From Methylobacterium sp. Leaf465 (GTDB lineage: Bacteria > Pseudomonadota > Alphaproteobacteria > Rhizobiales > Beijerinckiaceae): 64,000 nucleotides of DNA. This document shows, one piece after another, positions 50,314 to 59,483 of the stretch. The stretch covers positions 62,001 to 126,000 of the forward strand of contig NZ_LMRA01000048.1 in NCBI RefSeq assembly GCF_001424705.1, read 5' to 3'. The position numbers and the translations under genes were made by a program. The notes under the pieces were generated by a model, which did no database searches, was not told where the DNA came from, and worked only from the letters and a program-made list of their open reading frames with translations. How positions within the stretch are numbered: the first letter of the stretch is position 1; every line of letters starts with the position of its first letter.

Positions 50314-51302
50314 GGAGCTCCCCCTGGCAGGGTTGTGGGCGACACACTCAGCGGATCGACGACCGGCGGATAGACCTGCGGGTAGGACGGGGCGACGCCG
50401 TGCTTGACGGCCCAGAGGTACCAGTTGTCGACGACCGTCCCGGTGAGCAGGATTCCGATGCCGCCGGTGAGCGTCGTCAGGACCGCGAACCACCAGGCCC
50501 AGCGGTGGATCGATTCCATGGTGGCGTTGAAGCCCATGGTCCAGCGCCAGAACAGGGCGGCGCGCTCGGTGGCGGTGCCGCGGTCGACGATCTGGTCGAT
50601 CTCGCGCTCGCCGCCGAAGCGGCTCACGGCCAGGATGGTGCCGCCATGCATCGCGAAGAGCAGCGTCGACCCGTAGAGGAAGACGATCGAGAGCATGTGA
50701 AAGGGGTTGTAGAACAGGTTGCCGTAGCGCAGCGAGAAGGCGGCGGTCCAGTCGAGGTGGGGGAAGATGCCGAACGGGACGGCCTCGCTCCAGGATCCCA
50801 TCAGCACCGGCCGGATGAAGCCCAGCACCAGGAACAGCCAGATCGCGGAGGCGAAGGCCCAGGGCACGTGGTAGCCGAGGCCCAGCGCCTTGGCGCGCCG
50901 GAACAGCCGCAGCCACCAGAGCAGGATCGAGGCGGTCAGGAAGAAGCCGGCGATCAGCCACCAGCCGCCCTCGGCCAGTGGCGGCAGGACTTTCAGGCCG
51001 TATTGCGGTCGCGGCGGCTCGAGGGCGAGCCAGGGCAATTGCCGCACGAACTGGATCGGATCCCAGTTCACGCTCGCCCACATGTTGAGGCCGATGATCT
51101 CGAAGGCGATCAACCCGCAGGCGAAGGAGAGCGCCCCGAGATAGCCGATGTAGATCGGGCCGACCTGCGCATTGCCGATGAGGCCGAACAGGTAGGAGTT
51201 GAACGGCGTGCCCCAGCGCTTGTTGGAGTCGACCGGGATGCCGAGGTCCGGCTGGACCGGGCGGACCTGCACTTCGGAGAAGATGTTCTGGTAGTAGGCC
51301 AT
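50310..51302 (-). CDS. pufM: Photosynthetic reaction centre subunit M
   Basis: PufM pairs with PufL to hold the bacteriochlorophyll special pair, bacteriopheophytins, quinones and the non-haem iron. The 330-residue protein has five membrane helices; the family motifs YNPFHMLSIVFLYGSTLLFAM and MESIHRWAWWFAVL contain the His ligands for pigment and iron. A GGGAGG site precedes the ATG. It lies 27 bases after pufL and overlaps pufC by four bases. Confidence 0.95.
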   Translation of the reverse strand: MAYYQNIFSEVQVRPVQPDLGIPVDSNKRWGTPFNSYLFGLIGNAQVGPIYIGYLGALSFACGLIAFEIIGLNMWASVNWDPIQFVRQLPWLALEPPRPQYGLKVLPPLAEGGWWLIAGFFLTASILLWWLRLFRRAKALGLGYHVPWAFASAIWLFLVLGFIRPVLMGSWSEAVPFGIFPHLDWTAAFSLRYGNLFYNPFHMLSIVFLYGSTLLFAMHGGTILAVSRFGGEREIDQIVDRGTATERAALFWRWTMGFNATMESIHRWAWWFAVLTTLTGGIGILLTGTVVDNWYLWAVKHGVAPSYPQVYPPVVDPLSVSPTTLPGGAP

Positions 51303-51329
51303 GGTGTCGCGAGCCTCCCTATTCCGAGA

Positions 51330-52154
51330 TCAGCGCCAGACGGGGAGATTGAGCCACCATCCCCACCATTCGGGCCAGCCGCGGGTCCAGAACGGGCCGC
51401 TGATGACGATGCAGACGGCGCTCCAGAAGCCGGCCGACAGCGCCAGGAACAGGCCGAGCCGGTGGATGCCGAGCGTGCCGATCGAGTAGCCGATGGTGTC
51501 GCGGAAGAACGTGTCCTCGTGCTCGGGAGTCTTCACCACCTCGCTCTTGCCCGGATTGGTCGAGGACAGGATCAGCGAGCCGTGCAGCGAGAGCGCGAGC
51601 GTCGTGGTGAAGAAGAACGTCACCGCCAGCATGTGCGCGGGATTGTAGTGGAAGTGCAGGTACTGGTAGCCGGTGTTCGAGACCCAATCGAGGTGGCTGA
51701 GGATGCCGTAGGGGAACCCGTGCCCCCAGGCGCCCATCAGGAGCGGCCTGACCACGACCAGGGTCACATAGGCGAAGATCGCCACCGCGAAGGCGAAGGG
51801 CACGTGGTAGCCGATGCCGAGCTTGCGGCAGATCTCGACCTCGCGCAGGGCCCAGGACGAGAAGGCGCCGACGGCGCAGAAGGTGATGATCTGCCAGAGG
51901 CCGCCCTCCTGGAGCGGCGCCAGGGCGAGCCCGTACTTCAGATCGGGCGGCGCGATGTTGATCTGCCAGATGTTCCAGGTCGGTCCGAGCGCCGCACCGT
52001 AGATGATCAGCGCCGTTCCAAGCACCGAGAAGAACAGCGTCGTGACGCCGAAGAAGCCGACGTAGAACGGCCCGACCCAGAAATCGAACAGGTCGCCGCC
52101 GACCAGGGTGCCGCCGCGGATGCGGTATTTTCGCTCGAAACTCAGCATCGCCAT
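51330..52154 (-). CDS. pufL: Photosynthetic reaction centre subunit L
   Basis: PufL is the second core subunit of the type-2 reaction centre. The 274-residue protein starts LSFERKYRIRGGTLVGGDLF, the normal family N-terminus, and has five membrane helices. Pigment- and iron-binding His residues sit in ILSHLDWVSNTGYQYLHFHYN, PAHMLAVTFFF and GIHRLGLFLAL. GGAGG lies upstream of the ATG. The 108 bases between pufA and pufL hold hairpins that may stabilise the pufBA message. Confidence 0.95.
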   Translation of the reverse strand: MAMLSFERKYRIRGGTLVGGDLFDFWVGPFYVGFFGVTTLFFSVLGTALIIYGAALGPTWNIWQINIAPPDLKYGLALAPLQEGGLWQIITFCAVGAFSSWALREVEICRKLGIGYHVPFAFAVAIFAYVTLVVVRPLLMGAWGHGFPYGILSHLDWVSNTGYQYLHFHYNPAHMLAVTFFFTTTLALSLHGSLILSSTNPGKSEVVKTPEHEDTFFRDTIGYSIGTLGIHRLGLFLALSAGFWSAVCIVISGPFWTRGWPEWWGWWLNLPVWR

Positions 52155-52193
52155 CGCGACCTCCCCGCTCCACCACGTCTCTCGACCACGTCT

Positions 52194-52209
52194 GTCGGCG
52201 ATGGCCGAC
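52194..52209 (-). promoter_or_regulatory. Intercistronic hairpin between pufA and pufL
   Basis: GTCGGC (52194-52199) and GCCGAC (52204-52209) form a perfect stem with a four-base loop in the 108-base gap. A second, C/G-rich stem around 52210-52230 lies beside it. In related phototrophs such structures protect the pufBA segment from 3' decay and raise antenna over reaction-centre protein. The same role is inferred here. Confidence 0.5.
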
Positions 52210-52262
52210 GGGGGGCTTTTGGGGCCCGCCCGCCGATCATCCGTGCTTGCGGTGCGCGCCGG

Positions 52263-52451
52263 TCAGGCGGGCATCGTGGGCAGAACCAGCGTCTGCGCGT
52301 TGGCGGCGCGCGGCGCCTTGGGACCTTCCAGCCAATTGAACCGGTCGGTGCTGAGCAAGATGAAGTGGATCAGCAGCGCCAGAATGAAGAGGAAGGTGAA
52401 GAGCGCCACCAGGGTGCGGCGCGGATCGAAGAGAAGCCAGACCTTGTGCAT
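52263..52451 (-). CDS. pufA: Light-harvesting complex 1 alpha subunit
   Basis: This 62-residue antenna polypeptide begins MHKVWLLFDPRRTLVALFTF, the family N-terminus. One membrane helix (about 14-35) holds the bacteriochlorophyll-ligating His in LALLIHFILLST. The C-terminal part has FNWLEGP, where the Trp helps set the absorption near 870 nm. The start at 52451 is fixed by family length. It follows pufB by 14 bases. Confidence 0.95.
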   Translation of the reverse strand: MHKVWLLFDPRRTLVALFTFLFILALLIHFILLSTDRFNWLEGPKAPRAANAQTLVLPTMPA

Positions 52452-52465
52452 GATGAGGGTCCTTC

Positions 52466-52687
52466 TCAGGAGAGCAGGGAGGCGACGCCCTGGGCGGCCG
52501 TCTCGAGGGCGGCGTAGCCCTTCGGTCCGGGCAGCCAGGGGCGCCACAGCCACACGAGGATGTGGGCGACCACGGCGATCGCCGTGAAGATGATGAAGCT
52601 GGTCAAGAAGATCGCGTGGAACTCCTTGGCTTCCGGTTCCGTCAGCCCGGACAGGCTGCTCGGTTTCTCGACAATGCCATTGGCCAT
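52466..52687 (-). CDS. pufB: Light-harvesting complex 1 beta subunit
   Basis: This 73-residue antenna polypeptide has a polar N-terminus with SLSGLTEPEAKEFHAIFLTS, one membrane helix (about 28-48) with the bacteriochlorophyll-ligating His in AVVAHILVWLWRPWLP, and an unusually long C-terminal tail (about 20 residues beyond the WLP motif). GGAGG lies nine bases upstream of the ATG. It is the first antenna gene of the puf group. Confidence 0.94.
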   Translation of the reverse strand: MANGIVEKPSSLSGLTEPEAKEFHAIFLTSFIIFTAIAVVAHILVWLWRPWLPGPKGYAALETAAQGVASLLS

Positions 52688-52839
52688 TGGGTCAAACCTC
52701 CGCTTTGGCTAGCCGCGCCCGCACGTCCGGGTACGGTGGGTGTCACCGGACCGCGCGGAGCGGCCTCGGCGGTCCTTCCCGCCTGTTCGGACGGGAGGTC
52801 GATCGGGGGCGGGCGGAACGCCTCGACCCGAGGGCGAAG

Positions 52840-53055
52840 TCAGCCCATGAACACGAAGGGAATGGCCGAGACGGCCATCGCCCGGGCCTCGGCGAAGACC
52901 GAGCGCCGCCGCTGCGGCAGCGCCGTCCGGGCCTGCGGGATCACGCGCTGCACCAGCGCCGCGATGAGGAAGAACGGATAGGTGCTGGCCAGGATGATCC
53001 GGAACTGGACCTCGTCCTGATGCAGGCGCGACACCGGATTGAGCGAACGTTGCAT
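52840..53055 (-). CDS. pufQ: PufQ-like small membrane protein
   Basis: This 71-residue protein has one or two hydrophobic segments (FRIILASTYPFFLIAALVQRV about 18-38, and a weaker one at the C-terminal end). Its position between bchZ and pufB, its size and its N-terminal helix match PufQ, which helps bacteriochlorophyll delivery in related phototrophs. Sequence similarity is loose, so the name rests mostly on synteny. The longer frame to 53193 is rejected. 152 bases separate it from pufB. Confidence 0.6.
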   Translation of the reverse strand: MQRSLNPVSRLHQDEVQFRIILASTYPFFLIAALVQRVIPQARTALPQRRRSVFAEARAMAVSAIPFVFMG

Positions 53056-53189
53056 GGGATGGGTCTCCTCTCGGCGTTCCGCGGCGGGACGCGTCCGGGT
53101 CGGGACGCGCGGGGTCGGCATCGACCGCTTGGACGGCGCCGCGCCGTTCCAATCGGAAAGGGAATGGGCGCCGAGGCCGGGACGCGCGC

Positions 53190-54656
53190 TCATGCGGCGG
53201 CTCCCAGGCTGGCCTCGGCGCGGGCGCGCTCGACGTGATCGGCGATCACCCGGCCTCCGCCCTCGCCGCGCGCGACGCGCTCGGCGGCATCACGCAGGCG
53301 TTTGGCCGCCGAGATCCGCACCAGCACGGGATGGGCCTCGACGAGTTCGTCGAGACGGGCCCGGGCCGCCTCGTCCCAGGGCAGCTCCCGGTGGAGCCGC
53401 GCCGGGGTCGCCTCGACCCTGTCCATGTCGCGGGCCAGCGGCAGGATGTGGAAGAGCATGTCGAACAGGGCGTTGCAGACCTCCTGGACGAGGTAGGTCG
53501 CGCCGGCGAACCCCATGAAGGGCGTGCCGGTATGGCGCCGGATGATCGCGCCGGGGAACGAGGCCGGCACGAACACCGCCCGGGCACCGGCCTCGGCCGC
53601 ATACATCCGCTCGTTGAAGGAGCCGAACAGCACCAGAGGCGGGGTCTTCGCGATGAGGTCGCGGATCTCGGCGTTGTCGGTCTTCGCACCCGCCTTGCGA
53701 GCCACGGCGAAGTGGCAGGGCAGCCCCATCTCGTCCTCGAGAAAGTGCCGGACGCCGCGCGCGTAGGTCTCGGAGGCCACGATCCCGAAGCTCGCCGTGC
53801 CGAAGAAATCCTGCGTCACCGAACGCCAGAGGTCCCAGATCGGCTTGATGGTGGTGTGCTTCTCCCGCGCGATGAAGGGCTCGGGATCGAGGCCGAGGGC
53901 CTCGCCGAGCGCGCGCAGGAACCGCGTGGTCGAATGGATGCCGATGGGCGCCTGGAAGTAGGGGCGCTCCAGGGCCTCGCAGAGCAGGCGGCCGAACTCG
54001 CGGTAGAGGCAGATGTTGGCATCCGCGTTCACCAGGGCGGGCACGTCGGCGAGGTGCGAGCCGAGGGGAAACACGAGGTTCACCTCGGCGCCGATACCCT
54101 CGACGAGGCGCCGGATCTCGGCGAGGTCCGAGGGCATGTTGAAGGTGCCGTAGGCCGGCCCGATCAGGTTCACCCGCGGTTTCACGCCCTCGCTGCGGGC
54201 GGGCCGGGCCGGGATGCCCTTCTTGGCGAAGCGCTTGGCGCCGTACTCGTTCCAGAGCCAGGCCATGGCCCGGTCGGCGGCCTGCCACTGATCCTCGTCG
54301 ATGGTGCGCGGCAGGAAGCGCTGGAGGTTGGTGCCCTCCGGCGTGACGCCGCCGCCGATCATCTCGGCGATGGAGCCGGTGACGACCACGCTCGGCTGGG
54401 CGGGATCGAGGGTGGCGTGGGCCCGCTTCATCGCGGCCTCGGTGCCGTGGCGGCCGAGTTCCTCCTCGGCCAGGCCCGTCACCACGATGGGCAGTTCGTG
54501 CGGCGGCAGGGCGTCGGTGTAGTGCAGCACCGAGGTCACCGGCAGGTTCTCGCAGCCCACCGGGCCGTCGATGACGACCTGCAGACCCTTGATGGCGGTG
54601 AAGACGTAGACGGCGCCCCAGTAGCCGCCGGCCCGGTCGTGATCGAGGACGAGCAT
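53190..54656 (-). CDS. bchZ: Chlorophyllide a reductase subunit Z
   Basis: BchZ and BchY form the catalytic component that reduces the B ring of chlorophyllide a, the step that sets bacteriochlorophyll a apart from chlorophyll. The 488-residue protein is nitrogenase-like, with GCENLPVTSVLHYTDALPP, VTGSIAEMIGGGV and a C-terminal domain with PWDEAARARLDELVEAHPV. Its Cys37 or so takes part in the shared [4Fe-4S] cluster. Its ATG shares one base with the bchY stop. Confidence 0.95.
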   Translation of the reverse strand: MLVLDHDRAGGYWGAVYVFTAIKGLQVVIDGPVGCENLPVTSVLHYTDALPPHELPIVVTGLAEEELGRHGTEAAMKRAHATLDPAQPSVVVTGSIAEMIGGGVTPEGTNLQRFLPRTIDEDQWQAADRAMAWLWNEYGAKRFAKKGIPARPARSEGVKPRVNLIGPAYGTFNMPSDLAEIRRLVEGIGAEVNLVFPLGSHLADVPALVNADANICLYREFGRLLCEALERPYFQAPIGIHSTTRFLRALGEALGLDPEPFIAREKHTTIKPIWDLWRSVTQDFFGTASFGIVASETYARGVRHFLEDEMGLPCHFAVARKAGAKTDNAEIRDLIAKTPPLVLFGSFNERMYAAEAGARAVFVPASFPGAIIRRHTGTPFMGFAGATYLVQEVCNALFDMLFHILPLARDMDRVEATPARLHRELPWDEAARARLDELVEAHPVLVRISAAKRLRDAAERVARGEGGGRVIADHVERARAEASLGAAA

Positions 54657-56266
54657 CAGGCCATCTCCCCGATCGGCGCGTGTTCGAACTGTCCCGGCGC
54701 GGGCTTGGCCCGCACGGCCGAGGCGACGTTCCGACGGAGCTTGGGCACATCCTCCCAGATGCCCGCGGCATGACCCTCGCCGACCCCGTCGAAGAACGCC
54801 CGCATGGCATCGAAGCGGCCGCGGTTGCCGAGCGCCGCGTTGATGACCTTGGCCAGCGACCCGGCGCCGGCGACGCCCATCAGCGGGCGGGCCGAGATCA
54901 GGTTGGTGAAGTAGAGGGCCGGGATGCCGAGGGCCTTGGCCTTCTGCACCACCGGCGTGGTGCCGATGGCGAGGTCCGGCCGCGCGTCCCGCATGGCGCC
55001 GAGGTCGTCCTCCAGGGAGGCGCGGTAGCGCACCGTGACGCCGCGCGCCTCGAGCCAGGCCTGGTCGGCCTCCGAATAGGGCGTGCCCGGACAGGCGGTG
55101 CCCACATAGGCCAGGTCCGCGCCGCTCTCGACGAGGAGGCGCCCGACCAGCAGTTCGGACCCCTCGTACCCCGACAGCGTGATCCGGCCCCGGATCGGGT
55201 TGGCGGCGAGCGCGTCCCGGATCATCGGCAGGAGCCTGTTCTTGGCGGCCTCGACGGTGGCACGGGGCACCGCGCAGGCTTCGCCGATCCGGTCGAGCCA
55301 GTCGGCGGTGCCGTCATGGCCGACCGGGGCCGAACCCACGACGGGGCGACCGGCGGCGGCGAATTCCCGGATGGAAGCGGTGTAGAACGGGTGGATCGCT
55401 GCGACCGCCGTGCAGTCGAGGGCCGCGTAGAGCTCGCGCCATTCCCGCGTCGGCACCACCGGTCCGACGCTGAGGCCGAGGGGCTCCAGCAGGCCGCCGA
55501 TGACGACCGGGTCGGCCGGAAACATCTCGCCGAGGAGGGCCACGGTCGGGCGCTCGGCCCGCCCCGTGCGGGGCGCCTGGACGGGACCCTGCTCGGCCTC
55601 CGAGCGGGCGACCTTCAGCATCGCCCCGGCGAGCACGTCCTTGGCCTCGGCATGGGTCGGCACCCCGAAGCCCGGCACGTCGATCCCGATGATGCGGACC
55701 CCGTCGATCGCCTTCGGCAGGAGGCGCAGGGGCACGCCCGAGGCGGTGGGAACGCAGAGATTGATGACGACGACGGCGTCGTAGTCGGCGGGTTTGGCCA
55801 CCTGGAACACCGCCTCGCGGATGTCCTCGAACAGCTTGCCGGTGACCAGGGTCTCGGAGTTGAAGGGCACGTAGCCCACGCTCCGCCTGGCGCCGTAGAA
55901 ATGCGACGTGAAGGTCAGGCCGTAGACGCAGCAGGCCGAGCCCGAGAGGATCGTCGCCGTGCGGCGCATCCGCAGGCCGACCCGGAGCGAGCCGAAAGCG
56001 GGGCACATGCTCTGGGGCTGGTCGTGCGGGCCGGCGGGGTAGTCCGTCCGAAGCTGCTCGAGCGTCTCGGACATGCCGGCGGCCTCGGCCGCCGCCCGCA
56101 TCGTCGCTCTGCCGGAGTGGCAGCCCAGGCCGTCCGCCTTCGCGGCGGCGAGGTTCACCACCTCGGCCGGGGCCGCGACGGGGGCCAGGGTCGAAGCCGG
56201 GCGCTCATGGCCGGCGCGAAGGGTCTGGCGGGCGCGGAGGTCGGCGATGTCGAGGGTGACGGCCAT
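54656..56266 (-). CDS. bchY: Chlorophyllide a reductase subunit Y
   Basis: BchY is the second nitrogenase-like catalytic subunit of chlorophyllide a reductase. The 536-residue protein has LGCHSGRATMRAAAEAAGMS, then MCPAFGSLRVGLRMRRTATI and SACCVYGLTFTSHFYGARRS, which contain cluster Cys residues. The extra 30 residues at the N-terminus are normal for this branch. It starts six bases after bchX ends and ends within the bchZ start. Confidence 0.95.
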   Translation of the reverse strand: MAVTLDIADLRARQTLRAGHERPASTLAPVAAPAEVVNLAAAKADGLGCHSGRATMRAAAEAAGMSETLEQLRTDYPAGPHDQPQSMCPAFGSLRVGLRMRRTATILSGSACCVYGLTFTSHFYGARRSVGYVPFNSETLVTGKLFEDIREAVFQVAKPADYDAVVVINLCVPTASGVPLRLLPKAIDGVRIIGIDVPGFGVPTHAEAKDVLAGAMLKVARSEAEQGPVQAPRTGRAERPTVALLGEMFPADPVVIGGLLEPLGLSVGPVVPTREWRELYAALDCTAVAAIHPFYTASIREFAAAGRPVVGSAPVGHDGTADWLDRIGEACAVPRATVEAAKNRLLPMIRDALAANPIRGRITLSGYEGSELLVGRLLVESGADLAYVGTACPGTPYSEADQAWLEARGVTVRYRASLEDDLGAMRDARPDLAIGTTPVVQKAKALGIPALYFTNLISARPLMGVAGAGSLAKVINAALGNRGRFDAMRAFFDGVGEGHAAGIWEDVPKLRRNVASAVRAKPAPGQFEHAPIGEMA

Positions 56267-56272
56267 GATGCG

Positions 56273-57289
56273 TCAGACCTCGTCGTAGACGACTTCGAGG
56301 GACGGCTTCACGACCTGCGTCGTGCCGCACATGTCCGCGAAGGTGGCGGGCACCAGGGTGACGCCCCGGCCGACGGCCTCGCCCTTGAACAGGCCGAGGA
56401 GCCCATCCTGGCTGAGGGGCGTCGGGTGGTTCGGCGCCGCGTCGTGGACGTTCCGGGCGAGATCGGCGAACAGGGAGCCCCAGGGGCTCTCGGGCCGTCC
56501 GATGATCTCGTAGTTCGCGCTCTTCCTGCGGATGTCGTCGTCGGCCGGGATCGAGGCCAGGACCGGGATGCCGACGGCGGCCGCGAAGGCCTGCGCCTCG
56601 CCGGTGCCGTCGTCCTTGTTGATGACGAGGCCGCCGACACCGACGTTGCCGCCGAGCTTGCGGAAGTATTCCACCGCCGAGCAGACGTTGTTGGCGACGT
56701 AGAGCGACTGGAGATCGTTCGAGCCGACGACGATGACCTTCTGGCACATGTCGCGGGCGATCGGCAGGCCGAAGCCGCCGCAGACCACGTCTCCGAGAAA
56801 GTCGAGGAGGACGTAGTCGAAGCCCCATTCGTGGAAGCCGAGCTTTTCCAGCAATTCGAAGCCGTGGATGATGCCGCGCCCGCCGCAGCCGCGTCCAACT
56901 TCGGGACCGCCGAGCTCCATGGCGTAGACGCCGTCGCGCTTGAAGCAGACGTCGCCGATGGCGACCTGCTCGCCGGCGAGCTTCTTTTTGGTCGACGTCT
57001 CGATGATCGTCGGGCAGGCGCGTCCGCCGAACAGCAGCGAGGTCGTGTCGCTCTTCGGGTCGCAGCCGATCAGCAGGACCTTCTTGCCCTGCTGGGCCAT
57101 CATGTAGCTGAGATTGGCGAGGGTGAACGACTTGCCGATGCCGCCCTTGCCGTAGATCGCGATGATCTGCGTCTCCTTGGAGGCCGCCACCGGCACGGGA
57201 TCCGGCTCGATGCCGGCCTCGGCGCGAAGGGTCTCGGAAGCCGTCAGGGCGCCGCCGTTCAGCTGCGTGGCCTTCAGCTGGATGTTCAT
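56273..57289 (-). CDS. bchX: Chlorophyllide a reductase iron protein X
   Basis: BchX is the NifH-like ATPase that feeds electrons to BchYZ. The 338-residue protein has the P-loop GKGGIGKS at 47-54, the switch and Cys region GRGCGGRG, and DVVCGGFGLPIARDM, whose Cys pair binds the [4Fe-4S] cluster between the two monomers. The ATG at 57289 overlaps the bchC stop by four bases (ATGA). Confidence 0.96.
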   Translation of the reverse strand: MNIQLKATQLNGGALTASETLRAEAGIEPDPVPVAASKETQIIAIYGKGGIGKSFTLANLSYMMAQQGKKVLLIGCDPKSDTTSLLFGGRACPTIIETSTKKKLAGEQVAIGDVCFKRDGVYAMELGGPEVGRGCGGRGIIHGFELLEKLGFHEWGFDYVLLDFLGDVVCGGFGLPIARDMCQKVIVVGSNDLQSLYVANNVCSAVEYFRKLGGNVGVGGLVINKDDGTGEAQAFAAAVGIPVLASIPADDDIRRKSANYEIIGRPESPWGSLFADLARNVHDAAPNHPTPLSQDGLLGLFKGEAVGRGVTLVPATFADMCGTTQVVKPSLEVVYDEV

Positions 57290-58221
57290 GCGGCTCTCCA
57301 ATCCAGGATCATCTTCAGGCATCCGGCGTCGCCGAAGGCCGTGCGATAGGCGTCCGGTGCGTCCGCGGCCGGGCGCCGATGGGTGACGAGGTCGTCGAGG
57401 CAGAGGCGCTCCTCGGCGATGAGCGCGAGGGTCGCGGCGAGATCCTCCGGCCGCCACTGGGCGGCGACGCGGATCCGGGCTTCCCGGAGAAAGGCGGGCG
57501 CGAAGGCGAAGCCGAGGCGGTCTTCGTAGAACCCGGCGAGAACGACCTCGCCACCGGGCGCGAGGCGCGCGATCCCCGTATCGAGGATCGTGGAATCGCC
57601 GCTGACCTCGAGGATCGTGGCGTAGTCGCGCCGCGCATCGTCGTCCGGAGCGAGGACGGGATAGGGACCCTCGCTCGCGCGCCGCACCGGGTTGGTCTCC
57701 CAAACCTGCGGCGTCCCCCCGAGGGCCTGAGCGATCCGCGCGACGAGGCGGCCGAGGACACCGTGGCCGATGACGAGGAGCGGCTGGCGCAGGTCGATCC
57801 CCGCCAGGGCGTGCCGCGCGGTGGCGGCCAGGGCGATCAGGGTTCCGCGCTCGCCCCACGCGTCGTCGATGGGAACGAGGCGCTCGCCGGCGCTGACGAG
57901 GTGGGACGCGGCCCCGCCGAACAATCCGCGGACCGGACCGAAGCATCGCGCGCCGGGAACGAACACCGTCTGCCCGACCCGGACGCCGCTCGCGACCCCG
58001 GCCTCGACGACCTCGCCCACGGACTCGTAGCCGGGCACCAGCGGGTAGCCCATGCCGGGAAACGACGGCATCCGGCCCGACCAGAGCAGGCGCTCGGTTC
58101 CGGTGCTGATGCCGCTCCAGCGGATCGCCACGACGGCATCGGCCGCCGTGGGAGCATCGAGAGCCAGGCATTCCAGGCTGATCCGACCGGGATCGCGGAG
58201 GACGACGGCATCTGTCTGCAT
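57286..58221 (-). CDS. bchC: 3-hydroxyethyl bacteriochlorophyllide a dehydrogenase
   Basis: BchC oxidises the 3-hydroxyethyl group to acetyl in the last steps of bacteriochlorophyllide a synthesis. The 311-residue protein is a zinc-less medium-chain dehydrogenase, with SGISTGTERLLWSGRMPSFP, GMGYPLVPGYESVGEV and the nucleotide-binding VIGHGVLGRLVARIAQALGG (about 158-177). The ATG at 58221 is used; the frame extends to 58245. A GGGGGAGGG site lies just upstream, and a PpsR-type motif is 55 bases upstream of the ATG. Confidence 0.93.
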   Translation of the reverse strand: MQTDAVVLRDPGRISLECLALDAPTAADAVVAIRWSGISTGTERLLWSGRMPSFPGMGYPLVPGYESVGEVVEAGVASGVRVGQTVFVPGARCFGPVRGLFGGAASHLVSAGERLVPIDDAWGERGTLIALAATARHALAGIDLRQPLLVIGHGVLGRLVARIAQALGGTPQVWETNPVRRASEGPYPVLAPDDDARRDYATILEVSGDSTILDTGIARLAPGGEVVLAGFYEDRLGFAFAPAFLREARIRVAAQWRPEDLAATLALIAEERLCLDDLVTHRRPAADAPDAYRTAFGDAGCLKMILDWRAA

Positions 58222-58275
58222 CGCGCCTGCCCTCCCCCCATCCAACGACTCGGTCCGTTAAACCCCGAACCTTAA

Positions 58276-58293
58276 TGTCATCCTAGATAGACA
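58276..58293. promoter_or_regulatory. PpsR/CrtJ-type binding site upstream of bchC
   Basis: TGTCATCCTAGATAGACA is a perfect TGT-N12-ACA motif in the 109-base gap between crtF and bchC. A weaker second copy, CGT-N12-ACA, lies at 58302-58319, giving the tandem layout expected for PpsR. Redox/light repression of bchC is inferred. No ppsR gene is in the window. Confidence 0.65.
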
Positions 58294-58330
58294 CTTTGGA
58301 ACGTCAAGAAAAACTTACAGCGGAGTTGGC

Positions 58331-59482
58331 TTATCGCGTTGACACCAACAGGCGCGTCAGCAGAGGACGGCGCGTTGCGACTTCGACGGTGCGCCGGAAG
58401 CCTGCTTCGGAGAGAAGCGCTCTGAGTTCCTGCGCGGAGCGGCACCGCCCGCTGCCCATCGCGAGAAGGTAGAGGCCGAAATAGGCGTCCGTGATGGGCT
58501 CGCCGCCGGGCGTGCCACTCATGGGCTCGGCGAGGATGAGACGCCCGCCGGGGGGAAGCGCTTCGCGTACCGCCGCGAGCAGGATGCGGACGGTCGCGTC
58601 GTCGTGATCGTGGACCACGCGCACCAGGGTGATCGCGTCGGCGCCGGGCGGGAGCGGGTCCGTCCGGAAGCTGCCGCCGAAGGCCTCGAAGCGGCCCGCG
58701 AGCCCGGCGCGCATCATGCGCTCCTCGGCGCGATCGGCCACCGCCGGCAGGTCGAAGAGCCTGAGCTGAAGGTCCGGCGCGACGCGGCCGGCCGCCGTCA
58801 GGAAGGCGCCCTCGCCGCCGCCGACATCCATGAGGCAGCGGTGGCGCCGCATCGGGTAGGCCTCGAGGAGATCCTCCGCGATCAGCGCCTGAGAGGCCGA
58901 CATCAGCCCGCTGTAGGACGCGACCGCGTCGCCCTGCAGATCGGGCCCGTCTCCGGACGCATAGGGCCAGTACCCGGCGAGACGGGTCGGTCCCGCCTCG
59001 CCCCGCAGGAGGGCCACGGGGTCGCGCAGGTCCTCGTAGAGCAGCGCGTGGTGCTCGATCATCCGGCCGATCGCGGGGTTCCCCACCAGGGCGGCGCCGA
59101 GATCGGCCAGGAGGCAGTGGCCGTCCGGCAGCCGGCGGATCAACCCGAGGGAGGCCGCGGCCTTGAGGAGACGCGTCCCGGCCTCGGGCGCGAGCCCCAT
59201 CCTGTGGGCGAGCGCCGCTTCCGGCACCGGACCCTCCGACAGCATGCCGAAGAGATCGAGCCGAACGCAGGCGAACAGGGTCTGCGAATAGGTGAAGCCC
59301 GCGCAGAGATCGAACAGGGCGCGCGTCCGCGTCCGGGCGATCCGCCGCGTCAGGGGAAAGCCGGCCGCCCAGCGCTGGAATCGCGGATCGGCGACGAGGC
59401 GGGCCCGTAACGCGTACCAGCGCGCCCGAAGGCCACCGGCGCCGGCCCGGGCCGGTGGATCGAGGGTGGCGCCGCGCGCCAC
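58331..59482 (-). CDS. crtF: Demethylspheroidene/hydroxy-carotenoid O-methyltransferase
   Basis: CrtF methylates the tertiary hydroxyl group of acyclic carotenoids with S-adenosylmethionine, giving spheroidene or spirilloxanthin-type products. The 383-residue protein has an N-terminal helical domain (about 45-170), the SAM-binding LMDVGGGEGAFLTAAGRVAP (about 216-235) and the catalytic region VRVVHDHDDATVRILL near 290. The GTG start at 59482 follows the crtE stop by one base. The first 30 residues are Ala/Arg-rich. Confidence 0.9.
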   Translation of the reverse strand: MARGATLDPPARAGAGGLRARWYALRARLVADPRFQRWAAGFPLTRRIARTRTRALFDLCAGFTYSQTLFACVRLDLFGMLSEGPVPEAALAHRMGLAPEAGTRLLKAAASLGLIRRLPDGHCLLADLGAALVGNPAIGRMIEHHALLYEDLRDPVALLRGEAGPTRLAGYWPYASGDGPDLQGDAVASYSGLMSASQALIAEDLLEAYPMRRHRCLMDVGGGEGAFLTAAGRVAPDLQLRLFDLPAVADRAEERMMRAGLAGRFEAFGGSFRTDPLPPGADAITLVRVVHDHDDATVRILLAAVREALPPGGRLILAEPMSGTPGGEPITDAYFGLYLLAMGSGRCRSAQELRALLSEAGFRRTVEVATRRPLLTRLLVSTR

Positions 59483-59483
59483 C

